Shown: positions 6,554 to 11,821 of the stretch, in pieces
Layout: each line of letters begins with the position of its first letter
How positions within the stretch are numbered: position 1 is the first letter of the stretch
From: a virus
DNA length: 29,271 nt
IMG/VR virus record: IMGVR_UViG_3300031951_000899
Location: 1 to 29,271 of that record
Direction: 5' to 3' (one strand)
Notes under the pieces: model-generated
What the model saw: the letters and a program-made list of their open reading frames with translations, nothing else
Databases searched by the model: none
What the model was told of the DNA's origin: nothing
Made by a program: the position numbers and the translations under genes

Positions 6554-7309
6554 CTACGAGTTCTCAAAGAACTTGCGCATATCGTTTACCTTGAACCAAT
6601 CGCACCAAGGTCCACCACCGGGAACCGATTGCCACGATCCCCACAGTTCGCCATACGCTGCGAGTTGCACGACGAGGCGACCGTCTGCGGCTTGCTCAGC
6701 GAGCAGGTTCGAGCCGGAGATACCACCACGGAGTTCAACCCACGGGCCAATAGGTCCCTTCGGTGTTCCTGACCAGCAGCCAACAACTTGACCGCCTTCA
6801 GTCAAAGCGATGTATTCATCGCGTCCATCAACATTCTTGAAATGAAACATGGTCTTATCTTTCGTTGTGCTGGGGCTTGGGGTTGGGGCGATTGCATATG
6901 GTGGTCGAGCGATCTCAGCCATGCCGCCACCATCAAACGGGAACCAAAGGTCTTTCACGCGTGACCCGTTGACATTGCCGTTTCTTGTCCACGCCCCGGA
7001 TTCGGTCAATCCGATAATCATGGCGACGTGGTCGTATCCGCCCGGAGTTGATCCCCATTCAAACGCGACAAGATCGCCCGGTAGAGCGGTACGGACATTG
7101 TACGAGTTGCGGCCTTGCGCTCGATAGTCATCGAAACACGCAGACACCCACGCATAACGAGTCGGGATGCCGCATGAGGAAAGCGCCATGCTTTGGAACG
7201 CCATACACCAAGCAGTTCCCCGGCTAAGGGGATACCAAGCCCAAGTCTCGTCGCCACCTTGATTGAGGCGAGCGCCTTCAAATGCAAGTACCTCGTCGGC
7301 GGTAGTCAT
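6554..7309 (-). CDS. Endolysin with N-terminal CHAP domain
   Basis: 251 residues. Residues 1-135 form a CHAP peptidase/amidase domain. The catalytic cysteine is C35 in GTAWCMAF, PGDLVAFEW (77-85) is the usual strand after the core, and H94 in YDHVAMIIG is the catalytic histidine. A Pro/Ser/Thr linker (about 138-152) leads to a C-terminal region with a repeated pattern (DEYIALTEGGQVVGCWSG, then GRLVVQLAAYGELWGSWQS) like PLL/tectonin-type beta-propeller or lectin repeats, probably the wall-binding part. The enzyme would cleave peptidoglycan peptide or amide bonds at lysis. It has ATGA overlap with the preceding small gene. No holin is recognised for certain; the tiny membrane protein at 7470-7562 is a candidate. 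Confidence 0.85.
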   Translation of the reverse strand: MTTADEVLAFEGARLNQGGDETWAWYPLSRGTAWCMAFQSMALSSCGIPTRYAWVSACFDDYRAQGRNSYNVRTALPGDLVAFEWGSTPGGYDHVAMIIGLTESGAWTRNGNVNGSRVKDLWFPFDGGGMAEIARPPYAIAPTPSPSTTKDKTMFHFKNVDGRDEYIALTEGGQVVGCWSGTPKGPIGPWVELRGGISGSNLLAEQAADGRLVVQLAAYGELWGSWQSVPGGGPWCDWFKVNDMRKFFENS

Positions 7310-7443
7310 GCTTCTACGCCTTCGAGGTTGGGGTGGGGCTCGCCGGGTGGCGGATCAAAGTGTGGGATTAGGCCGGCAGCGTCAGGGTTCGGAATCGCAT
7401 CGGTGTCGGCGTAATCAACTTCGGGTGATGGTTGATCGGTCAT
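7306..7443 (-). CDS. Small acidic proline-rich protein
   Basis: 45 codons from ATG 7443, stop overlapping the endolysin start as ATGA. The product is acidic and proline-rich (PSPEVDYADTDAIPNPD, then HFDPPPGEPHPNLEGVEA), likely unstructured. The Shine-Dalgarno is weak. Support comes from exact abutment with the endolysin and the lack of any other use of the interval. Function unknown. Confidence 0.6.
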   Translation of the reverse strand: MTDQPSPEVDYADTDAIPNPDAAGLIPHFDPPPGEPHPNLEGVEA

Positions 7444-7469
7444 GCAGCGAATGTATCACCATCAACGAT

Positions 7470-7562
7470 TCAGTAAACGGAGAAGATGTACCACGCCCAT
7501 GTACCACTAAGAATCAAGATGGCGATAACGCTGACAAGTACCCAAAGGTTCTCAGTGTTCAC
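7470..7562 (-). CDS. Tiny single-span membrane protein (30 aa)
   Basis: GTG start at 7562, 10 bp after the stop of the HTH-type gene, with TAGGATTCGCAAC upstream. The product is almost all one hydrophobic helix (NLWVLVSVIAILILSGTWAW) with an acidic N-terminus and YIFSVY end. It lies two genes upstream of the endolysin, so a pinholin-like or lysis-regulating role is possible but unproven. Confidence 0.6.
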   Translation of the reverse strand: MNTENLWVLVSVIAILILSGTWAWYIFSVY

Positions 7563-7572
7563 GTTGCGAATC

Positions 7573-7881
7573 CTAGCCAACTTGCTGCTCTAGTTCTTCG
7601 TCGAGCCACCAATGCGGACCCCATAGTTCCGCCGGGTGATGACCGATAATGACGGCGGCCCGGTCTGCCCGTTCGACGGGAACGCCTTCGGCTCGCCATC
7701 TACGCAAAGTGCGTGGGCCGATGTGAAGGGTTTCGCAGATTTCCTTTTCCTTCACGCACATCTTCGAGTTTTCGCACCCGGAGCAATACCGGCAACCCCC
7801 GTCGATGTGGATAGGCCGTCCGGTGATGGCAACGATCTTGTCTAGGAGCGGTTGCGCTGACAGTCGTGCGTTTGAGGTCAT
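7573..7881 (-). CDS. Putative HTH regulator with four-cysteine cluster
   Basis: 102 residues. Residues 30-42 hold C30-x2-C33-x2-C36-x5-C42, able to bind a metal ion or Fe-S cluster. C49 lies nearby. This is followed by KEKEICETLHIGPRTLRRW, an HTH-like stretch (helix, 'L-H-I-G', recognition helix TLRRWRAEG), and a hydrophobic WGPHWW end. A Fe-S or zinc-dependent transcription factor is a reasonable guess. ATGA overlap with the upstream gene. It sits in the second accessory block, just before the lysis genes. No exact family recognised. Confidence 0.7.
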   Translation of the reverse strand: MTSNARLSAQPLLDKIVAITGRPIHIDGGCRYCSGCENSKMCVKEKEICETLHIGPRTLRRWRAEGVPVERADRAAVIIGHHPAELWGPHWWLDEELEQQVG

Positions 7882-8072
7882 GGCGCTGTTTGTGCTGCTT
7901 CGATGAGGGCATCGAGCAGGACGATCGTGGTGCCTAGTGTGTCAATCGTTTCTTGCCGTACGTTCGGGTCAAGTGTTCCGCCGGCGGTGTCGTCCGTTAG
8001 AAGCCGAGCAAGTCTGTCTTGGCAGGCTCGACGAACTACGCGTAGAGAGAAAGGTGAAAGTTCAAGATTCAT
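7878..8072 (-). CDS. Hypothetical protein, helical, 64 aa
   Basis: ATG at 8072 with GGGGATAACA upstream; stop overlaps the next start as ATGA. The sequence is predicted helical (SLRVVRRACQDRLARLLTDD and LGTTIVLLDALIEAAQ), suggesting a helical hairpin. No family recognised. It contains one CTCGACGA element (8027-8034) encoding part of its VVRRA region. Confidence 0.65.
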   Translation of the reverse strand: MNLELSPFSLRVVRRACQDRLARLLTDDTAGGTLDPNVRQETIDTLGTTIVLLDALIEAAQTAP

Positions 8073-8087
8073 TGTTATCCCCGTCTG

Positions 8088-8471
8088 TCAGTCTTCGTCC
8101 ATAAACGAAACGTTGAGTGCTTCAATGAGATCATAGACAATCCAGCACAGCACCTTGCGCGCCATGTCCGTTAGCGTCTCGCCCTTCTCGGCGGCACCTT
8201 CAATGCCCATCTCTGCTGCGTACTGATAAGCGCAAAGATCGGTGAAGACTCGCCAAACTTCATAATCAGAAACAGGCACGGTCGTCGAGGCTACGTCCCT
8301 CATTAGGTAACTGAAGTCGTCGTAGTCGTGACGGGTTTCTTCCCAAGTCTCGGCGATGTGGATTAGGAACTCTGCGCCGGGGCTTGTGTGGCCGTCGGGT
8401 TCGGCGATGTGCTCGACGAGTCGTTTGAGAATGAACGCCTTCTTGAGTTCGTCTTTCGTAAGTGTGCTCAT
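8088..8471 (-). CDS. Hypothetical protein, helical, 127 aa
   Basis: ATG at 8471 with a clear ACAAGGAGCAACACT leader. Mostly helical and acidic (KAFILKRLVEHIAEPDG, EFLIHIAETWEETRHDYDD, ARKVLCWIVYDLIEALNV). No family recognised. Two copies of the CTCGACGA element fall inside (8282 and 8412). It is the first gene after the hairpin at 8514-8558, so it may begin a sub-operon. Confidence 0.75.
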   Translation of the reverse strand: MSTLTKDELKKAFILKRLVEHIAEPDGHTSPGAEFLIHIAETWEETRHDYDDFSYLMRDVASTTVPVSDYEVWRVFTDLCAYQYAAEMGIEGAAEKGETLTDMARKVLCWIVYDLIEALNVSFMDED

Positions 8472-8513
8472 AGTGTTGCTCCTTGTGGTGGTCGGCGGTG
8501 TAGCCGAAGGGTG

Positions 8514-8558
8514 GTAGAACGCTAGCGCGTGCGGCTAGCGGCGTTGCGGTGGTTCTAC
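8514..8558 (-). terminator. Compound hairpin between small genes
   Basis: GTAGAAC (8514-8520) pairs with GTTCTAC (8552-8558). Directly inside on one side is GCTAGC (8521-8526), which pairs with GCTAGC (8534-8539) across a 7-nt loop; a bulge lies on the other arm. It begins at the stop codon of the 8555-8755 gene. It could be a terminator, processing site or RNA structure. Confidence 0.5.
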
Positions 8559-8755
8559 GATTCGGTCGTCGAGCGAGCGCCGGCGATTAGGCGTTCGATG
8601 CCGGCCCAGTATTCGCCCTCTAGGGCTACGAGCCATTCCGGGGCCGGTACTACCGGCGGATAGGTTCTAGGACGCCTGAGGGCTACTGAGGGCTGCGTAG
8701 CGCCGGGGTTCGTAAGGTCGGGGCCGGCGCTAGCCGCTACACCATCCGGGCGCAC
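8555..8755 (-). CDS. Hypothetical protein, 66 aa
   Basis: GTG start at 8755, supported by CGGAGGTCGTTTC eight bases upstream and a 19-bp overlap with the end of the preceding gene. The N-terminal half is Pro/Ala-rich and low complexity; the C-terminal half looks like an amphipathic helix (EWLVALEGEYWAGIERLIAGA). No family recognised. GC is high compared with the structural genes. Confidence 0.6.
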   Translation of the reverse strand: MRPDGVAASAGPDLTNPGATQPSVALRRPRTYPPVVPAPEWLVALEGEYWAGIERLIAGARSTTES

Positions 8756-9039
8756 GAAACGACCTCCGGGTTGGCGACCATTACGTCATGTGGATTGATG
8801 TCCTCGACCGGGACTCCGCAACAACCGGTCCATTCGTCATCGCCCATGAACACAAGCAAATGTGTCGTTGGAATTGAAAGTAGATTGCGGTCGATTCGTT
8901 CATGCCGGGAACCGACCTGCACTTTCGCAACCTTCGAGTGCGGATGGATGTAGAGCAGGATTCCAACACGACCGTCCGGCATTCGAACTACTCGACGATG
9001 ACGGGCATCGGTGGGGCGAGGCTTGCGGGTCGCCGGCAT
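8737..9039 (-). CDS. Hypothetical protein with small beta-barrel look, 100 aa
   Basis: I placed the start at ATG 9039, which overlaps the stop of the preceding tiny gene as TGATG; reading further upstream gives an implausible Arg/Ser/Pro-rich sequence that crosses the tiny gene. A basic N-terminus (RKPRPTDARHRR) precedes strands VVRMPDGRVGILLYIHPHSKVAKVQV and a segment ending MGDDEWTGCCGVPVEDI. It resembles small SH3-like phage proteins, but no family is recognised. Confidence 0.65.
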   Translation of the reverse strand: MPATRKPRPTDARHRRVVRMPDGRVGILLYIHPHSKVAKVQVGSRHERIDRNLLSIPTTHLLVFMGDDEWTGCCGVPVEDINPHDVMVANPEVVSCARMV

Positions 9040-9185
9040 CACGTCGCCTTTAGCGTGGCAGCGCTGATTGCTCCAACCGCTACGCCGACGGCTAGCCCTA
9101 CCGCTAGACCGAACGCAACAGCGACGGCCGCTGTAGTGCAACTGACGAGGATCAGTAGGAAGCGGGCTTGCCTTCGCCCGGTCAC
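9039..9185 (-). CDS. Small hydrophobic membrane protein (48 aa)
   Basis: GTG start at 9185 overlapping the previous stop as GTGA; its own TGA overlaps the next ATG as TGATG. It has a basic N-terminus (TGRRQARF) followed by about 35 hydrophobic residues with an Ala-Val-Gly repeat (AVAVAFGLAVGLAVGVAVGA), long enough for one bent span or a glycine-zipper helical hairpin. Such repeats favour tight helix packing, so oligomerisation in the membrane is plausible. The overlaps on both sides strongly support that it is expressed. Confidence 0.7.
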   Translation of the reverse strand: MTGRRQARFLLILVSCTTAAVAVAFGLAVGLAVGVAVGAISAATLKAT

Positions 9186-9406
9186 GACAGGAACCTTCCG
9201 GGTGCGAGGTCGTCGAGCGTGTCAAGGAACTCGTCTTCGGCGAGGCCGGGTGGGAACTGTTCGAAGTCGGATAGAACCCAGTCGCCGGCATCGTTGCCGA
9301 TGAGATGACGTTGCGATGGATGTCGTTTGTCTGCTTTGCGTTCGACCGCAGTCAATCCGGTTTCGGGGTCATAGGCGAAACGCCAATGCCGATAGGTGAA
9401 GATCAC
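9182..9406 (-). CDS. Hypothetical protein, 74 aa
   Basis: I chose the GTG start at 9406: AAGGAGG lies 4-5 bases upstream, and the gene overlaps the stop of the tiny gene before it as GTGA. Continuing upstream would read through that gene with an Arg/His-rich, unlikely sequence. The product (TYRHWRFAYDPETGLTAVE, then DAGDWVLSDFEQFPPGLAED) is acidic towards the C-terminus. No family recognised. Confidence 0.65.
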   Translation of the reverse strand: MIFTYRHWRFAYDPETGLTAVERKADKRHPSQRHLIGNDAGDWVLSDFEQFPPGLAEDEFLDTLDDLAPGRFLS

Positions 9407-9507
9407 ATGCCCTCCTTTATGACGGCACGGACGGCGGCGATGATGACGGCCGCTGAGAATCCGCAGATAAGGATTTGGCTGCCACGGGTAATGAGCCAAG
9501 TCGTCAT
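9403..9507 (-). CDS. Tiny membrane protein (34 aa)
   Basis: ATG at 9507 overlaps the previous stop as ATGA, and its TGA overlaps the following GTG. The product has a hydrophobic core (SQILICGFSAAVIIAAVRAV) flanked by basic residues, a single transmembrane helix. Its last codons carry the AAGGAGG Shine-Dalgarno of the next gene, showing tight packing. Function unknown. Confidence 0.65.
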   Translation of the reverse strand: MTTWLITRGSQILICGFSAAVIIAAVRAVIKEGM

Positions 9508-9710
9508 GCTCGCTCCATTCCACGGGCTCGACCACAGCGTTCATGGCAGATAACGGATTCGAAGTCGGCGTAACGGTCGGCGTAATGAAACATGTCTGCC
9601 TCCGGGATGCCGTCGGTGAACTCTTTGCCGCAGATTTCGCAGCAGGAGTCGTCGGAAGTCCAATACTTCTTGAACGGGTGATCGGTGGTGATACGGACTG
9701 CGGTAGTCAT
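9504..9710 (-). CDS. Small zinc-binding protein, CxxC...CxxxC
   Basis: 68 residues, ATG at 9710 with GAAGGAGCAGC upstream and an ATGA overlap. It contains DSCCEICGKEF and, about 30 residues on, SVICHERCGRARG, a likely zinc knuckle binding through four Cys (or three Cys plus one His). Such small treble-clef-like proteins are common in actinophages and may be nucleic-acid binding. No exact family. Confidence 0.7.
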   Translation of the reverse strand: MTTAVRITTDHPFKKYWTSDDSCCEICGKEFTDGIPEADMFHYADRYADFESVICHERCGRARGMERA

Positions 9711-10222
9711 GCTGCTGCTCCTTCGTTGTGGTGGTTAGTGATGAAATAGCGTGCGTCTCGTAACGTGTTGAACGTGTCGCCGGTGGAGATTAGTTCTACA
9801 TCGCCATGCTCTTCGTCGAGTTCGTAGCGTGCGAGATTCCAGTAGGGACGACCTTCGCTGTCCTCCTGTACCGACACTACGAGCGTTCCGCACACCGGAT
9901 CGCCGGTCGTGGTTTCGTACCACCCGGCTCGAACCTTGTGTAGCCGAACCATACTCGGCGACCTACGGGCTCGACGAGCGGGTGGGACATACACGCGCAC
10001 GTTCGATGTTAGGTAGTAGGCACGGTCGTAGGTGTTGACTCCCCCGTCGTGAGTGAGGGAGTAAGTCACCATGACCTTGTGTTGCAGATAAGGAGTCACA
10101 GCGACGACTTCGGCACCGAGCCAACACTTCCTGAAGTCGCTGCTGCGGTCGACTTTGATCATGCCGACAGTCAAATCCGCTGCTTGAATTGTTTGCACCT
10201 CGTCGAGGTTTACCGTCTTCAT
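9707..10222 (-). CDS. Hypothetical protein, 171 aa
   Basis: ATG 10222 overlaps the previous stop as ATGA. It appears to have two beta-rich halves joined by an Arg/Pro-rich linker (VPPARRARRSPSM, around 80-92). The first half begins VNLDEVQTIQAADLTVGMIK, resembling phage proteins with a small barrel; the second includes VRAGWYETTTGDPVCGTLVV and a C-terminal TGDTFNTLRDARYFITNHH. No recognised domain. The linker is encoded across a CTCGACGA element (9970-9977). Confidence 0.7.
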   Translation of the reverse strand: MKTVNLDEVQTIQAADLTVGMIKVDRSSDFRKCWLGAEVVAVTPYLQHKVMVTYSLTHDGGVNTYDRAYYLTSNVRVYVPPARRARRSPSMVRLHKVRAGWYETTTGDPVCGTLVVSVQEDSEGRPYWNLARYELDEEHGDVELISTGDTFNTLRDARYFITNHHNEGAAA

Positions 10223-10449
10223 GAGTTTGCTTCTTTCCGGTAGCGACGCGCCTTGCGAATGATGAACTCAATCGCCGGCGAGTCAATCTTTGATCCGAGG
10301 TCGATGCCGGCCCAACTCTCTAGCCGGTCAATGAAGTCGAATCGGTTGATCGGCTCGTCGAGGTAATACCCCTCAACGATTCCGTATGCGTGTTCAAGGA
10401 TTTCGTCGGTGACATCTTCCTTGGAGGTGACTTCGATCGGGGCGCTCAT
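10219..10449 (-). CDS. Hypothetical protein, 76 aa
   Basis: Start at ATG 10449 because it overlaps the previous stop as TGATG; the longer reading upstream lies inside the preceding gene. Acidic and helical (KEDVTDEILEHAYGIVEGYY, then NRFDFIDRLESWAGIDLG), with a basic C-terminus (IIRKARRYRKEA). No family recognised. Two CTCGACGA elements (10200 just past the end; 10355 inside). Confidence 0.7.
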   Translation of the reverse strand: MSAPIEVTSKEDVTDEILEHAYGIVEGYYLDEPINRFDFIDRLESWAGIDLGSKIDSPAIEFIIRKARRYRKEANS

Positions 10450-10856
10450 CACAGGGCCACCGTTGAGACGAGCGCCGTGCGGCGACCTCGAACAGTGCGG
10501 AACGTGATCGCCCATTCGGTTTCGTCGACCGGGGCCGGCGGAGCGAGTTTGTCTCGCAGTCCCTTCATCGATCGAATGTGCTGGGCTCCGGAGCGGCGAC
10601 ACTCGTCGGGACCATCTTCCATCTGATCGGTCCATCGGTTGATGATGTCGTCGATGTCGTCGAGTGCATCGGTCATCGATGAGATGTGGAGGTAGGTGGA
10701 CTTGCCTTCGGTGGTGATCGTTCCCCAAACCGGGAGTCGATCCGGGTCGCCGTTGGTTTCGTTGATCTCGTTCTGATCTTCGTTTACTTCGAGCCGGTAC
10801 TGGATTTCGTTGGCTTGGAGTTTCGTGATCTTGATTTTGATTTCGTTGGTGGTCAT
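10449..10856 (-). CDS. Hypothetical protein, 135 aa
   Basis: ATG 10856 follows AACCAAGGGGAATGAA in an A/C-rich leader, so the longer reading from 10952 is rejected. Residues 1-50 are lysine/isoleucine rich (EIKIKITKLQANEIQYRLEV), then DRLPVWGTITTEGKSTYLHI, an acidic helix with DALDDIDDIINRWTDQME, and a beta-like C-terminus. No family recognised. Confidence 0.7.
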   Translation of the reverse strand: MTTNEIKIKITKLQANEIQYRLEVNEDQNEINETNGDPDRLPVWGTITTEGKSTYLHISSMTDALDDIDDIINRWTDQMEDGPDECRRSGAQHIRSMKGLRDKLAPPAPVDETEWAITFRTVRGRRTALVSTVAL

Positions 10857-10885
10857 TTCATTCCCCTTGGTTGTGTTGGTTGATT

Positions 10886-11104
10886 TCACTTGCAGGATTC
10901 GCATCCGGTGCCGAGCATGTGGAGCGCTCGACCAGCGGACATGGTCACCCACGAACCCCGTGGCGTTTCGATGAAAGTCATTTCGATAAGATCGTCGATC
11001 AGTCGATCAACTTCGTTGTTGAGGTAGTTGCCGCCGTGTCCGTTTCGACCGCAGGCGACTTCGCCGTTGTCGTTGATGAAGAGCATCTGCTCGGTGGTGT
11101 TCAT
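10886..11104 (-). CDS. Hypothetical protein, 72 aa, first gene after leader copy A
   Basis: ATG 11104 preceded by CTAAGGAGTCAC, the end of leader copy A. Contains FINDNGEVACGRNGHGG, a helix EVDRLIDDLIEMTF and the C-terminal MLGTGCESCK, where a CxxC could bind metal with C18. It opens the second accessory block. No family recognised. Confidence 0.7.
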   Translation of the reverse strand: MNTTEQMLFINDNGEVACGRNGHGGNYLNNEVDRLIDDLIEMTFIETPRGSWVTMSAGRALHMLGTGCESCK

Positions 11105-11172
11105 GTGACTCCTTAGGTAGCGCCGGGCTCGTCCCCGGTACCCACTACCTTAGCCGGTCGGCCTAGCCGGTG
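11105..11172 (-). promoter_or_regulatory. Leader cassette copy A
   Basis: On the coding strand this holds two CCGGCTA boxes 13 bp apart, then CCGGG-GACGAG-CCCGG, then the Shine-Dalgarno AAGGAG and the ATG at 11104. Its distal 25 bp (11148-11172) are identical to those of copy C (22948-22972). It is likely a shared 5' regulatory leader, either promoter-associated or a translation-control structure; no canonical promoter is visible. Confidence 0.65.
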
Positions 11173-11182
11173 CCACAACCCA

Positions 11183-11220
11183 AGAACGCCGCCACAGTAA
11201 AGGGATCGTGGCGGCGTTCT
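11183..11220 (-). terminator. Strong stem-loop after the Dps-like gene (cassette copy A)
   Basis: A perfect 13-bp stem, AGAACGCCGCCAC (11183-11195) with its complement at 11208-11220 and a 12-nt loop. Its loop and inner stem match the conserved CAGTANNGGNATCG core found at the other two cassette copies. It separates the head operon from the second accessory block and is a likely rho-independent terminator or attenuator, though the following U-tract is weak. Confidence 0.7.
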
Positions 11221-11243
11221 ATGAGGGGGTTGGCAAGGTAGGT

Positions 11244-11258
11244 CCGGCGCTACGCCGG
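11244..11258 (-). terminator. Short GC hairpin next to the Dps-like stop
   Basis: CCGGCG-CTA-CGCCGG, a perfect 6-bp stem with 3-nt loop, 15 bp past the stop of the Dps-like gene and before the larger hairpin. A CTCGACGA element (11265-11272) directly abuts that stop. Confidence 0.5.
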
Positions 11259-11272
11259 AGCGGGCTCGACGA

Positions 11273-11821
11273 CTAAGCGATCGACGCAGACAACTGCCAA
11301 CGCCACTTGTCGTGCTGATCAATACGTTCGGCGATGAAGTTCTCAACGCCTTCCGACTCCACGTCGCCAGCGACTTCGTATGCCATCTTCAACGACGCAA
11401 GAACAACATCGTTCGCAGCGAGCAAATCCGCAGCAAGATCAGCCGGCAACGGAGACGCAACCGGAACATCGACGATCGTGCGAAGCGCCATAAGTTCAGG
11501 CAAACGGAACGGAGCGACGCCGCCCGATTTCAGGATGTTCTCAGCGACCCCATCTACCGAGCCATAAACGTCCTCGTAGATAGCGCCGAACAGTTCGTGA
11601 TACTGAGCGAAGTCGGCTCCACGGACATTCCAATGAAACCCCTGCGCACGCAAACTCATCGAGATCACATCGGCAAGCAATACGCGTAGAGCGGAGATAA
11701 GCATCTGCGGATCGACGGGCATTTCGTCCTCGACGTCCATCATCTCATGTTCCGCTTTTGATACCGACCCACGTTGCGCTACAACTTGCCGGCCTTCATT
11801 GCGATTCACCCAAACGGTCAT
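11273..11821 (-). CDS. dps: Dps/ferritin-like protein
   Basis: 182 residues, ATGA overlap with the upstream head gene. Residues 40-180 form a Dps four-helix bundle. RAQGFHWNVRGADFAQYHEL carries H63 and H75, and YEDVYGSVDGVAENI carries D90 and E94. Their spacing (12, 27 and 31 from the first His) equals the ferroxidase-site ligands of E. coli Dps, so the intersubunit iron site looks intact. The C-terminus (FIAERIDQHDKWRWQLSASI) is also typical. The N-terminal 35 residues are an extra extension. Dps proteins oxidise and store iron and protect DNA. In a head operon the protein could be packaged, protect DNA, or have been adapted as a structural protein; which one is inference. Confidence 0.85.
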   Translation of the reverse strand: MTVWVNRNEGRQVVAQRGSVSKAEHEMMDVEDEMPVDPQMLISALRVLLADVISMSLRAQGFHWNVRGADFAQYHELFGAIYEDVYGSVDGVAENILKSGGVAPFRLPELMALRTIVDVPVASPLPADLAADLLAANDVVLASLKMAYEVAGDVESEGVENFIAERIDQHDKWRWQLSASIA

